Part shown: positions 40,650-49,107 of the stretch, piece by piece
Layout: each line of letters begins with the position of its first letter
Numbering within the stretch: position 1 is the stretch's first letter
Assembly: GCA_051251645.1 (NCBI GenBank)
Contig: JBPOEY010000002.1
Span: 558,001-622,000 of the forward strand
Length of the DNA: 64,000 bases
Direction of reading: 5' to 3'
DNA from: Litorimonas sp051251645
GTDB lineage: Bacteria > Pseudomonadota > Alphaproteobacteria > Caulobacterales > Maricaulaceae
Translations under genes and position numbers: made by a program
The notes under the pieces: generated by a model
What the model was told of the DNA's origin: nothing
The model's input: only the letters and a program-made list of their open reading frames with translations
Database searches by the model: none

Positions 40650-41951
40650 TTATTCAGGTGGCGCGCTATCATCGAGCAAATCAGTCTGACCATCCGGTGT
40701 TTGGCGTTCTTGCGCAACTTTTTCGGTGATGGTCATGTCCGCTTGCGTTTGCATATTTTCGCTGGTCGCTTTGGCCTTTTTTGGCTTTTTGGCTGGGCTG
40801 GCAATAGGCTGAGTCGGCATCGCCCCGTCCACTTTCAACCGATAAATTGGCTCGGGTAGAGAGAATCCGTCGGCTTCTAACGCATCTTTCACATCGCGGA
40901 TGGCTTGGCTTCGCGCCGATCCAAAATCTGTTTCGCGTTGGTCGATCCAGCCATGAAAATCGATGAGGATAGAACTGTCACCGACCTCGCGGATAACACC
41001 TTTCGTCGCCGGATCGGAGAGCACAAACTTTAATTTGCTCATGATTGAGGTCCCCAACCGGATTGCGGCGACAGGGTCGTCCGCGCTATCCACACCGACG
41101 CCAAAGCTAAACCGACGTGTGGGGTTGGTACTATAATTTAAAATGTCTGCCTTGAAGACTTTGGCATTGGGGATCCGCAAATGATTGCCATCCAGCGTCA
41201 TTAGGATCGTCGCGCGCGTATTGAGCCGCACAACCACCCCCTCTTGACCCTCAATAACGACGTGATCTTCGGCCCGAAAGGGCTGACGAATGGACAGTAA
41301 AAGTGACGCGATATAATTCTCAACCGTGTCGCGAATACCAAAACCAAGCGCAATCCCGATAATCCCGGCCCCGCCCAGCACTGTTCCGATGAGGGCCGTG
41401 GCCCCAATAATATTTAGTGCCACGACCAGCGCGATGACAATAAAGGCAAGTTTTACCGCATTGGCGATAAGCTCAACCATGAAAGGGTTTTTCGCAAACC
41501 GCTTAATCAAACTGTTGCGGCGTGACAGCCACCGCCCGAAGAGAATGATGGCGATAAGGGAGATCAACGCGGCTCCGATCAACGGTAATGCGCGGATGAG
41601 CTGGGCCGTGCGATCACGGAGTTCGGCAAGCAAAGGCGAGACATTATCGGTCACGCGCAGAGTGCGGTTAATATCGTCCTGCACGGCCACGACGCCGTCG
41701 GTTCTTGTGGCAATGGCGACGGCGCGTTCGGCGACTTCCGTATTGGCGGCGTCTCCTGACAGGGTGACAACGCTACTATTCACCGTGACTGTGATCGCAT
41801 TCGTCTCTGACAATTGCTGATAGATCCCCGAGAGGCGCTCGGCGATTTGTGTGTCCGATGGCGCATCCGCAACCGTGATAGGCGCGTCCTGCGCCAAGGC
41901 TGATAGCGGCCATGCAAGCAGGACGAAAAGCAAAATAATCAAATGGCGCAT
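40650..41951 (-). CDS. MscS-family channel with an N-terminal BON domain
   Basis: A 433-residue membrane protein. A signal peptide (residues 1-20) is followed by a BON domain (about 27-95, IAERLSGIYQQLSE, then AVAIATRTDGVVAVQDDINRTL). Three or four membrane segments come next, then an MscS pore helix (LIGTVLGGAGIIGIALGFGIRDTVENYIA) and beta domain (FRAEDHVVIEGQEGVVVRLNTRATILMT), and a charged disordered tail. BON domains bind lipid or peptidoglycan, so this channel may sense the periplasm. It is divergent from dapF (42077). Confidence 0.9.
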   Translation of the reverse strand: MRHLIILLFVLLAWPLSALAQDAPITVADAPSDTQIAERLSGIYQQLSETNAITVTVNSSVVTLSGDAANTEVAERAVAIATRTDGVVAVQDDINRTLRVTDNVSPLLAELRDRTAQLIRALPLIGAALISLIAIILFGRWLSRRNSLIKRFAKNPFMVELIANAVKLAFIVIALVVALNIIGATALIGTVLGGAGIIGIALGFGIRDTVENYIASLLLSIRQPFRAEDHVVIEGQEGVVVRLNTRATILMTLDGNHLRIPNAKVFKADILNYSTNPTRRFSFGVGVDSADDPVAAIRLGTSIMSKLKFVLSDPATKGVIREVGDSSILIDFHGWIDQRETDFGSARSQAIRDVKDALEADGFSLPEPIYRLKVDGAMPTQPIASPAKKPKKAKATSENMQTQADMTITEKVAQERQTPDGQTDLLDDSAPPE

Positions 41952-42076
41952 AAAAGGACTACGATCAGGAAGCGGTTTGGTTCAAATCAATTGTTCCCCA
42001 TATAGGCACAAATGACAATGTGGCGACATATGATGGTGATGGGCATACCGTCGATGGTGAGGTAAGGACGAGGGCT

Positions 42077-42946
42077 ATGAACTTTCTCATCATGAATGGC
42101 GCGGGGAACCGCTTTGCCGTGTTTGATGCGCGTCATCAGGCGGATTTCAACCTGTCCAAACCGCACGTAAAACTGATCTGTCAACCCGGGTCGCCCGCCA
42201 TGGGACCCCTCGGTGCGGATCAACTGATTATCCTGCGCAAACCCAAAGCCACTTTTGCAAAGGAAGTGGTTTCAGAGGACACAGTCGCGGATATTTTCAT
42301 GGAAATCTACAACCGCGAAGGCTCCGAGGTCGATGCGTGCGGGAATGCGACCCGCTGCGTGGCATGGTTGGTCATGGAGGAAACGGGTGAGGACACAGCG
42401 GTCGTGCAAACCAATGATGCGCTTTTATCGTGCACACGGACGGGGCCGCTCTCGGTCGCGGTTGATATGGGCGAACCCAAGCTCGACTGGTCAGAGATTC
42501 CGCTCAAAGAGCCGATGCATACGCATCATATTGATGTGAAGCTTGGTCCGATTGATAATCCGACGCTGAGCAATCCTGGTGCAGTCAACATGGGCAACCC
42601 GCATTGCGTCTTCTTTGTCGAGGATTTCGAAACGGTCAAACCGCATCTCGCCGGACCGATGGTCGAATATCACCCGCTTTTCCCAAAACAAGCCAACGTA
42701 GGCTTCGCCCGTATTGATGGGCCGGATAAAATTCGTCTCAAAGTGTGGGAACGCGGCGTCGGTATGACACAAGCCTGCGGCACGGGGGCTTGTGCGGCGG
42801 TCGTCGCGGCGCATCGTCAGAAACGAGCCGACCGCATGGTCAAGGTCGAGGTCGATGGCGGCACGCTGCACATTCACTGGCGTGGGATCGATAATCACGT
42901 GATTATGAGCGGCCCTGTCGAACTCGAAGGACGCGGGGCGCTTTAG
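42077..42946 (+). CDS. dapF: Diaminopimelate epimerase
   Basis: A 289-residue PLP-independent epimerase converting LL- to meso-diaminopimelate for lysine and peptidoglycan. Both active cysteines are present: VDACGNATRCVAW (about residue 88) and MTQACGTGACAAVVAAH (about 233). The N-terminal MNGAGNRFAVFDAR is a variant of the usual MNGLGNDF. The ATG at 42077 has GAGGG close by and matches the family start; the in-frame codon at 42020 does not. It overlaps the convergent DUF4136 gene by four bases. dapB and dapD are elsewhere in the window. Confidence 0.95.
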   Translation: MNFLIMNGAGNRFAVFDARHQADFNLSKPHVKLICQPGSPAMGPLGADQLIILRKPKATFAKEVVSEDTVADIFMEIYNREGSEVDACGNATRCVAWLVMEETGEDTAVVQTNDALLSCTRTGPLSVAVDMGEPKLDWSEIPLKEPMHTHHIDVKLGPIDNPTLSNPGAVNMGNPHCVFFVEDFETVKPHLAGPMVEYHPLFPKQANVGFARIDGPDKIRLKVWERGVGMTQACGTGACAAVVAAHRQKRADRMVKVEVDGGTLHIHWRGIDNHVIMSGPVELEGRGAL

Positions 42947-43572
42947 CCGTCAATATCCGGCAGCTTGATCGTCGGCCCCAAGTTTTCAATCACCGAGCGG
43001 GCGTCAAAAGCATTGCTATGGTCTGCAGGTTTTGGGCCGTTACCGAACCGAACTTCCGCGTTGGCGCGATATTTCGTGATTTCGCGCACATCAACGTCAT
43101 TGAAGAACGGGTCATGGAAGGGATCGTAAAACCCGCCAAAGCCGAACCCCCGACGATGGCGAAAGCCACTAAAGCGTGAATATCGGTATGGGCTTGACCA
43201 GCCAAAGCGCGGGCGGAAAAAACTATAGCCGAAATAGGGGTCATACGCTGAGGCGAGCCCTGGCGTGACACGGACGCGTGTTTTTGTTTCCGTATCGCGC
43301 TCTTGAAGCTCGAACCAATCAAAGCCGCGTTCAATCGCTGTTTCGGCCGCGCGGTAGAGCATATAATTCTCGACCGTATCGCGTCGGGTCAGCGAATTGC
43401 CAGCAAAGGTAATGCGAGCGCGGTCGCTTTCAATCATCTGTTGCGAAAACCCATCAAAAGCGCCAGGTTCGCTGGCGGGTTGATAGGGAGTGGCTGTTGC
43501 ACAAGCCGCTAACACGGCCGCACTGGCACAGAGGAAGGCGTTGCGAGCGGCCGTCTTTCCATAAAATGTCAT
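42943..43572 (-). CDS. DUF4136-like lipoprotein
   Basis: A 209-residue lipoprotein: lipobox in ASAAVLAACAT (Cys at about 22), then an alternating strand region (MIESDRARITFAGNSLTRRDTVENYMLYRAAETAIERGFDWFEL) and a Tyr/Phe/Gly/Arg-rich tail (FRHRRGFGFGGFYDPFHDPFF). This pattern matches the CC0125/DUF4136-type outer-membrane lipoproteins; the function is unknown. GAGGAG lies 6 bases before the ATG at 43572, better than upstream in-frame ATGs at 43587 and 43638. Confidence 0.78.
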   Translation of the reverse strand: MTFYGKTAARNAFLCASAAVLAACATATPYQPASEPGAFDGFSQQMIESDRARITFAGNSLTRRDTVENYMLYRAAETAIERGFDWFELQERDTETKTRVRVTPGLASAYDPYFGYSFFRPRFGWSSPYRYSRFSGFRHRRGFGFGGFYDPFHDPFFNDVDVREITKYRANAEVRFGNGPKPADHSNAFDARSVIENLGPTIKLPDIDG

Positions 43573-43715
43573 CGGATGTCTCCTCATCTTATTTGCGCTT
43601 ATAGCGCTATCTTCCTGAACCGTCGCTGCATGAAACATGACTATAATTTAGGATTAGGCTATCAGCGTGGCTTGGTGTGAGGCCAATCAGCTTTTCATGT
43701 TGTCGCTGTTATCAC

Positions 43716-44192
43716 TTAACGGTCACTGTCGTTGATTCGTTCCAAAGTGATGGAGGCGATCGCCCAAAATCCGATTGGAATCGTAATGAGCAGCGGCCCA
43801 AAGGTTAGCCATCCTGGCATCCAGTCGGATCGTCCTGCGACGCCCGCTAGGCTGACCCATGGCAGGATCAGGAACAGGGTCCAGAAACCGTGCGACAGGC
43901 GAAACCCCGTGCGCCACGCGGTCCAAGCTAGTCGCATCATGATAGCGCAGGGAATAATTGCAAACGCGCCCAGTAAGAACGAGAGTAAAAAAGCCGAGCT
44001 GGCGGGCGCGAACCCCGGGTCAGTCTCGGCAAACCCGACAAAAAACCAGAGCGTTGTTGCCAGCGATAGGAGGAGGCCAAGGGCGGCGATACCCGCGATC
44101 AAGCGGTCCACAGGGCGGCCTCGCGCAGCGGCGCGGGGGATAAGGGGGTCAGGCGGTGTCATGGTCGACAGACTATACGACCGCGCCTTCAT
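43716..44192 (-). CDS. Uncharacterised four-helix membrane protein
   Basis: A 158-residue protein with about four hydrophobic segments (roughly 31-52, 65-85, 99-118 and 127-148) separated by short charged loops, and a polar start (TMTPPDPLIPRAAARGRP). No family is recognised. A second start, codon 11 at 44162, is equally possible; neither has a clear ribosome site. It is divergent from the secreted metallopeptidase-like gene at 44280. Confidence 0.68.
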   Translation of the reverse strand: MKARSYSLSTMTPPDPLIPRAAARGRPVDRLIAGIAALGLLLSLATTLWFFVGFAETDPGFAPASSAFLLSFLLGAFAIIPCAIMMRLAWTAWRTGFRLSHGFWTLFLILPWVSLAGVAGRSDWMPGWLTFGPLLITIPIGFWAIASITLERINDSDR

Positions 44193-44279
44193 TGCGGGTT
44201 AATTTTCAAGAAACCATAAGGCTTGCTCTGTCGCTATGAAGGCGGCAGGGATGAGGCAATAGGTTACCGAAGGGCGGGC

Positions 44280-45539
44280 ATGCCGAACTGGCGGACATTA
44301 ACGGCAACGGGGCTCGCCTCGATCTGTCTAAACGCGCCGGCGTTTGGCGCGGACAGCCCTCCTTTGCACTATATCGGTAGCGTTGAACTCAACCCCGCAG
44401 CGGGGGCCTTGGGCGCGGGGTGGACTGTCGTCGTCAAGGAGCCGGATCTCGACACGATTGAGTTTGTGCTCAACTCTGCGTTCGGCACGGCCATTGTGTC
44501 GGGTCCGGGCGTACAAGGACTGACGACAGCGTTGGACCCCCAGTTTGACGGGGCTGCACGTCTTTATTCAATTGATTTAACCCCATCCGTGAATGGGTCT
44601 GACCGGGTGGTGAAATTCGCCTATGGCGGGCCGCTCTTCCCGCAAGAGCCGCCTTTGGCGATCAACACGCTAAATCCCAATAAGATTGAACTCACCGTCG
44701 ATAGTTTCTGGTTCCCTTTCGACGCTCGGTTTGAAACTGACCTCACAGCGAACTTGAATGTGCGGATTGATGGGAATTGGTCGGCCGTCGGCGTTGGCAC
44801 GGTTGAGCGCACCCCACAAGGCTATCACTTTGCACAAGAGACCCCTGTGCTCGATATCGCCTTTTCGTTATTATCCAATAGCATTAAGGTCATGGCGGAC
44901 GGTTATGTGATTCATGATGCGCGGACATATCCGGGCGCGAAAATGACGGAGTTGAGCGCCGCATTGGAAGGCTGCACGACCTATCTCAATCAGCTGTCCG
45001 GTCCGGCAGGACCGCTGCCACAAGCATCGATCATCGTCACGGACCGCCCCGAAGGAGGCTATTCGCGCGGCACTTTGATTGCGCTGACAGACATTGAAAA
45101 TGAAGATGAAGAGGCCTTACGCCAATTCATTTGTCACGAGCTGGCGCATTATTGGAGCAAAGCCAATGCGGGTGGCCCAGAGAATTGGATCAATGAAGGC
45201 ATTGCCGACTATCTCGCCAATATGGCCGTACGCGACGCGATGGGGACTGACGTGTTTGACGCCCGGATGGCGCGCTATGCGGAGCAGCTCGTCGGGAAAA
45301 GCTTGCCACCGATTTGGACGCCAGACCTCACAGAGCGTCCGCCTTATCTCATCATGTACCGCGCCGCGCCTCTGGCGTTACAAGCCTTGGAACAACGGAT
45401 GGGTGAGGCGGCGTTCATGACCTTCATGCAGCGCGTGATGGTTGACCGGGTGCGCACGACGCCGGACTTACTGGCCCTGGTGGAAGAACTGGCGGGTGCG
45501 GAGACGCGGGTTTGGGTTGAGGCGAAGTTGGCGGAATAA
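44280..45539 (+). CDS. Secreted gluzincin-like protein with HELAH motif
   Basis: A 419-residue protein with a signal peptide (ATGLASICLNAPAFGAD, cut near residue 24). The C-terminal part has FICHELAHYWSKANAGGPENWINEGIADYLANM (about residues 280-312), an HExxH motif with a Glu (NEGIADY) 18 residues later, the arrangement of M1/M61-type gluzincin peptidases. The N-terminal 200 residues are a beta-rich domain resembling the N-domain of M1/M61 proteins. The Glu of HELAH is present, so activity is plausible. The ATG at 44280 follows AAGGGCGG. The next gene begins 97 bases downstream. Confidence 0.75.
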   Translation: MPNWRTLTATGLASICLNAPAFGADSPPLHYIGSVELNPAAGALGAGWTVVVKEPDLDTIEFVLNSAFGTAIVSGPGVQGLTTALDPQFDGAARLYSIDLTPSVNGSDRVVKFAYGGPLFPQEPPLAINTLNPNKIELTVDSFWFPFDARFETDLTANLNVRIDGNWSAVGVGTVERTPQGYHFAQETPVLDIAFSLLSNSIKVMADGYVIHDARTYPGAKMTELSAALEGCTTYLNQLSGPAGPLPQASIIVTDRPEGGYSRGTLIALTDIENEDEEALRQFICHELAHYWSKANAGGPENWINEGIADYLANMAVRDAMGTDVFDARMARYAEQLVGKSLPPIWTPDLTERPPYLIMYRAAPLALQALEQRMGEAAFMTFMQRVMVDRVRTTPDLLALVEELAGAETRVWVEAKLAE

Positions 45540-45636
45540 GGGTCCGGACGCTACTATGTGGCTGTCCGGACAGAGTTTTTCTTTACCAAAGCGCTGGATT
45601 GCGTTCGAACGGGCTGACGCAACGCCATGAGGTCTT

Positions 45637-46419
45637 ATGACAACCGAAAAGAAAAGCGAACGGATCGAGGTCCGGGTCGGATTTGAAGAAAAAGGGTCCT
45701 TCGTCGACGCCTGCGACAGCCAAGGCGATACACCGTCCAGCGCGCTGCGGCGCTTCATTCGCGGCTATATCCGTCGAGCAGATGCGGATGTTTTGTCCTC
45801 TGCCTGGCGCGGGACTTTGCAGAGGCGCGTCTGGCCGATCGGTCTTGGTATCACTGGGCTGTTGAGCGCCGCGGTGCTCACGGCGATATGGATGCGAGAG
45901 TCTTCTCCTGTCACGCCGAGCCTTGATACGATTTTTTTGAGCCATGACAAGGATGGTGACGGTGCGCTGACGCTCGCCGAAATGAAACTCAGTGCGACGG
46001 GTGAGCCTTCAAATATCATCCTTGTGCTCGATCTGGATGCGTCTGGAACGCTGTCCCGCGAAGAGTTTCAGGCGAAAGGCCGCATGGTCTTCCAAGTCGA
46101 AGAGGTGCTTGGCAATTCATCTGACGCCCCCGTTCCTGATACCCCTGTTCCTGATATCCGTGTTTCGCGGGCAATGACTTTGGTTGATTTTGAATTTAAA
46201 TCGGGGGAGATTACTGTCGGAATCTTTGAAAACGCCATCGTTAATTCGGGCGATCTTGACCGATTCGTCCTCTGGCAAGGCGCGGGGCGACCCGCAGTTT
46301 TTCAGGACCGCGTGGACATACGGAACGACGGAAACCTGACCATTATGGCGGATGAGATCACGGTCCCGTCATCGATGATAAATGACAGTGGCGATCCATC
46401 GATGTCTTTGGAAGAATAA
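45637..46419 (+). CDS. Single-pass membrane protein with RHH-like N-terminus and paired EF-hands
   Basis: A 260-residue protein with three parts. The N-terminal 50 residues (RIEVRVGFEEKGSFVDACD, then SSALRRFIRGYIRRAD) have the strand-helix-helix pattern of ribbon-helix-helix DNA-binding domains. One hydrophobic helix follows (about 68-88, WPIGLGITGLLSAAVLTAIW). Two EF-hand loops come next, DKDGDGALTLAE (about 105-116) and DLDASGTLSREEF (about 133-145), both with the calcium-ligand positions filled, and the C-terminal 90 residues are acidic. The topology would place EF-hands in the periplasm and the RHH-like part in the cytoplasm. A membrane-bound calcium-responsive regulator is an inference, not a known family. 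Confidence 0.72.
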   Translation: MTTEKKSERIEVRVGFEEKGSFVDACDSQGDTPSSALRRFIRGYIRRADADVLSSAWRGTLQRRVWPIGLGITGLLSAAVLTAIWMRESSPVTPSLDTIFLSHDKDGDGALTLAEMKLSATGEPSNIILVLDLDASGTLSREEFQAKGRMVFQVEEVLGNSSDAPVPDTPVPDIRVSRAMTLVDFEFKSGEITVGIFENAIVNSGDLDRFVLWQGAGRPAVFQDRVDIRNDGNLTIMADEITVPSSMINDSGDPSMSLEE

Positions 46420-46460
46420 TCGATGATTGGGCTTGGGACACACTTCGTCATTCATCTAAC

Positions 46461-46490
46461 AAAAAAAGGCCGCCCTCATCAGGCGGCCTT
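46461..46490 (-). terminator. Rho-independent terminator of hppA
   Basis: AAGGCCGCC (46466-46474), loop CTCATCA, GGCGGCCTT (46482-46490). Read on the minus strand, the stem is followed by seven T residues (complement of A-run 46461-46467). It lies 25 bases beyond the hppA stop, between convergent genes. Confidence 0.92.
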
Positions 46491-46515
46491 CGTATTTCTG
46501 GTTTGTGGCTGTCGC

Positions 46516-48639
46516 TTAGTGTGCGACGACGGCCAGAAGCAGCAACGCGATGATGTTGGTGATCTTGATCATCGGGTTCACGGCGGGGCCGGCTGTATCC
46601 TTGTAAGGATCGCCGACAGTATCGCCCGTGATCGAGGCTTTGTGGGCCTCTGAGCCTTTGCCGCCGTGGTGGCCATCTTCGATATATTTTTTGGCATTAT
46701 CCCAAGCCCCGCCACCGGCAGTCATGGAGAGCGCCAAGAAGAGACCTGTGACAATCACACCCATCAGCATGGCACCGAGTGAGGCAAGCGCCTGTTCTGT
46801 GCCCGCGATGAAGTAGATCACGAAGTAGAGCACAATCGGAGACAGGATCGGCAGTAAGCTTGGCTTGATCATTTCCTTGATCGCCGCGCCTGTTAGCAGG
46901 TCAACCGCCCGCGCATAATCCGGACGGGATGTTCCCGCCATGATGCCGGGATCCGCTTTGAACTGACGACGGACTTCTTCGACAATCGCACTGGCGGCAC
47001 GACCGACAGATTGCATCGCCCAAGCGCCGAACAGATAAGGTAGCAAACCGCCAATGAAAAGCCCGACAATGACGTAAGGGTTGGTCAGGCTGAAATCGAC
47101 TGTCACACCCGACAAAGGATTGTCCGGTTGTGCTGAGAAATACAGGATATCCTGATAATAGGCCGCAAACAGCACCAACGCCCCGAGACCAGCAGAGCCA
47201 ATCGCGTAACCTTTGGTCACCGCTTTGGTCGTATTCCCAACCGCGTCCAAAGCGTCCGTTGTTTTACGAACTTCCGGATCGAGTTGCGCCATTTCGGCAA
47301 TCCCGCCTGCATTATCCGTTACTGGACCGAAGGCGTCGAGCGCAACAATCATCCCAGCGACGCCGAGCATGGCGGTGACGGCAATGGCAATGCCGTAGAG
47401 ACCGGCGAGGCTGAAGGTGATGATGATTCCTGTCACGATGATGAGCGCCGGAATAGCGGTGGCTTCCATCGACACAGCCAGACCCGCGATCACGTTGGTG
47501 CCGTGACCAGATTCAGAAGCTTCAGCCACTGAGCGAACGGGACGGTATTTCGTGCCCGTATAATACTCAGTGATCATGACGATCAGGCCTGTAATAACAA
47601 GACCGACAATGCCGCAAAGGAAGAGATCCATGCCCGAGAAAGAGGCCGCTGTTCCATCAGACAGAACGCGTCCGACTTCATTGACCGTCCCAAGACCATT
47701 ATCGAGAACTTGCATTGTGACGAGGTAGATCGCGCCAACGGACAGAATGCCTGTGGCGATCAGCCCTTTATAAAGCGCGCCCATCACATTGGTGGACCCT
47801 TTGCCGAGTTTCACAAAGAAGGTGCCGATGATCGATGTAATGATACAGGCGCCGCCGATGGCCATCGGATAAAGTACGAGATCGAGCGCGGCTGGGAATA
47901 GGATTGAGCCGAGGATCATGGTGGCCGCGATGGTCACGACATAAGTCTCAAACAAATCGGCCGCCATACCGGCACAATCACCGACATTATCGCCAACATT
48001 ATCGGCAATCGTTGCCGGGTTGCGGGGATCATCTTCGGGAATACCCGCTTCGATTTTACCAACGAGATCGCCGCCAACATCTGCACCCTTGGTGAAGATA
48101 CCGCCGCCGAGACGCGCAAAGACTGAGATCAGGGACGCGCCAAGTGACAGACAGACGAGGCCATCAATAACACCGCGGGCATCCGCATTCATCGGACCCG
48201 TCAAGACCATGTAATAAACCGCAAGGCCGAGCAGAGCGAAACCCGCCACGAGCATACCCGTGATCGCGCCCGCTTTGAACGCGATGTTCAGGCCAGCGCC
48301 GAGTGAGCCACGCGACGCTTCGGTTGTGCGAACGTTGGCCTGCACAGAGACCAACATACCGACATAACCCGCAATCCCCGACAGAACTGCGCCAATGACG
48401 AAGCCAACTGGGGCGATGAGGTTTTGGAAGAGGACCGCAAGCAAGATGGTCACAACGACACCAACAATGGCGATCGTTTTATATTGCTTGTTCAAATAGG
48501 CTTTTGCGCCTTCTTGGATCGCGCCGGCGATCTCATTCATGCGTTCATTGCCTGTGCTGGCCTTCATCAGGCTGGCCCGGGTCAGAATCCCGTAAAGCAC
48601 AGCGATTAACGCCGCGCCGATGATTAAATAGAGTGTCAT
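46516..48639 (-). CDS. hppA: Membrane-bound proton-translocating pyrophosphatase
   Basis: A 707-residue polytopic (about 16 segments) H+-PPase that couples PPi hydrolysis to ion pumping. The substrate motif is GADVGGDLVGKIEAGIPEDDPRNPATIADNVGDNVGDCAGM (about residues 180-220, quoted in part), and the C-terminal DNAKKYIEDG is intact. In GNTTKAVTKGYAIGS (about residue 455) the Lys after NTT is the residue that marks the K+-independent subtype. The enzyme probably scavenges PPi and energises the membrane. It is monocistronic with a strong terminator. Confidence 0.96.
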   Translation of the reverse strand: MTLYLIIGAALIAVLYGILTRASLMKASTGNERMNEIAGAIQEGAKAYLNKQYKTIAIVGVVVTILLAVLFQNLIAPVGFVIGAVLSGIAGYVGMLVSVQANVRTTEASRGSLGAGLNIAFKAGAITGMLVAGFALLGLAVYYMVLTGPMNADARGVIDGLVCLSLGASLISVFARLGGGIFTKGADVGGDLVGKIEAGIPEDDPRNPATIADNVGDNVGDCAGMAADLFETYVVTIAATMILGSILFPAALDLVLYPMAIGGACIITSIIGTFFVKLGKGSTNVMGALYKGLIATGILSVGAIYLVTMQVLDNGLGTVNEVGRVLSDGTAASFSGMDLFLCGIVGLVITGLIVMITEYYTGTKYRPVRSVAEASESGHGTNVIAGLAVSMEATAIPALIIVTGIIITFSLAGLYGIAIAVTAMLGVAGMIVALDAFGPVTDNAGGIAEMAQLDPEVRKTTDALDAVGNTTKAVTKGYAIGSAGLGALVLFAAYYQDILYFSAQPDNPLSGVTVDFSLTNPYVIVGLFIGGLLPYLFGAWAMQSVGRAASAIVEEVRRQFKADPGIMAGTSRPDYARAVDLLTGAAIKEMIKPSLLPILSPIVLYFVIYFIAGTEQALASLGAMLMGVIVTGLFLALSMTAGGGAWDNAKKYIEDGHHGGKGSEAHKASITGDTVGDPYKDTAGPAVNPMIKITNIIALLLLAVVAH

Positions 48640-49107
48640 GGATAGTTTCGCCCAACCCTTACAAGGTCAGGTCTCCCTCAGTTTCCTGCGCGCATCCACG
48701 CCGGTTTTATGTCTGAAGTTGGCCGCCCAATGGTCGTTCCGGTTAATCCGGAATCATGTCGGACGCTTCCCCTCGCGATATATGAAGTTGGCCGCTCCTC
48801 CCCTTATGAAGTAGCGCTTCCCTTCGCGATGGTCACTCTGTGGCGGATTGTCGCCATAATTTCAAGGGTGGTCCCAACCCCGTTTCAATATCTGTTATGC
48901 ATTCTACAGACAGGCTTTCGTTTCGTTAGTATGCCGACGTAATGTTTGATTAACGACCATTACAAATGGGCCTGAGGGCTCGTCTTTGTTGCATTTCTAT
49001 ACCAAGAAAGCCAAAGACGGAAAATCAATCGACTTTTCATTGATTTGCCTATTTTTTACCCCCTCATTATTAAAATGACGCAAAACCAGCCCCCCTCGGA
49101 GACTATA
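48640..49107. other. 468-base spacer upstream of the TonB-dependent receptor
   Basis: No convincing gene is seen. Two short sequences occur twice: TGAAGTTGGCCGC (48714-48726 and 48783-48795) and a CGCTTCCC[C/T]TCGCGAT pair (48764-48779 and 48815-48830). The last 120 bases are AT-rich. The spacer must hold the divergent hppA and receptor promoters; I see no known riboswitch motif. Confidence 0.5.

Noticed and set aside
48640..49107. A cobalamin or TPP riboswitch before the TonB-dependent receptor
   Set aside because: No conserved riboswitch core sequence was found by eye; only short repeats are present.
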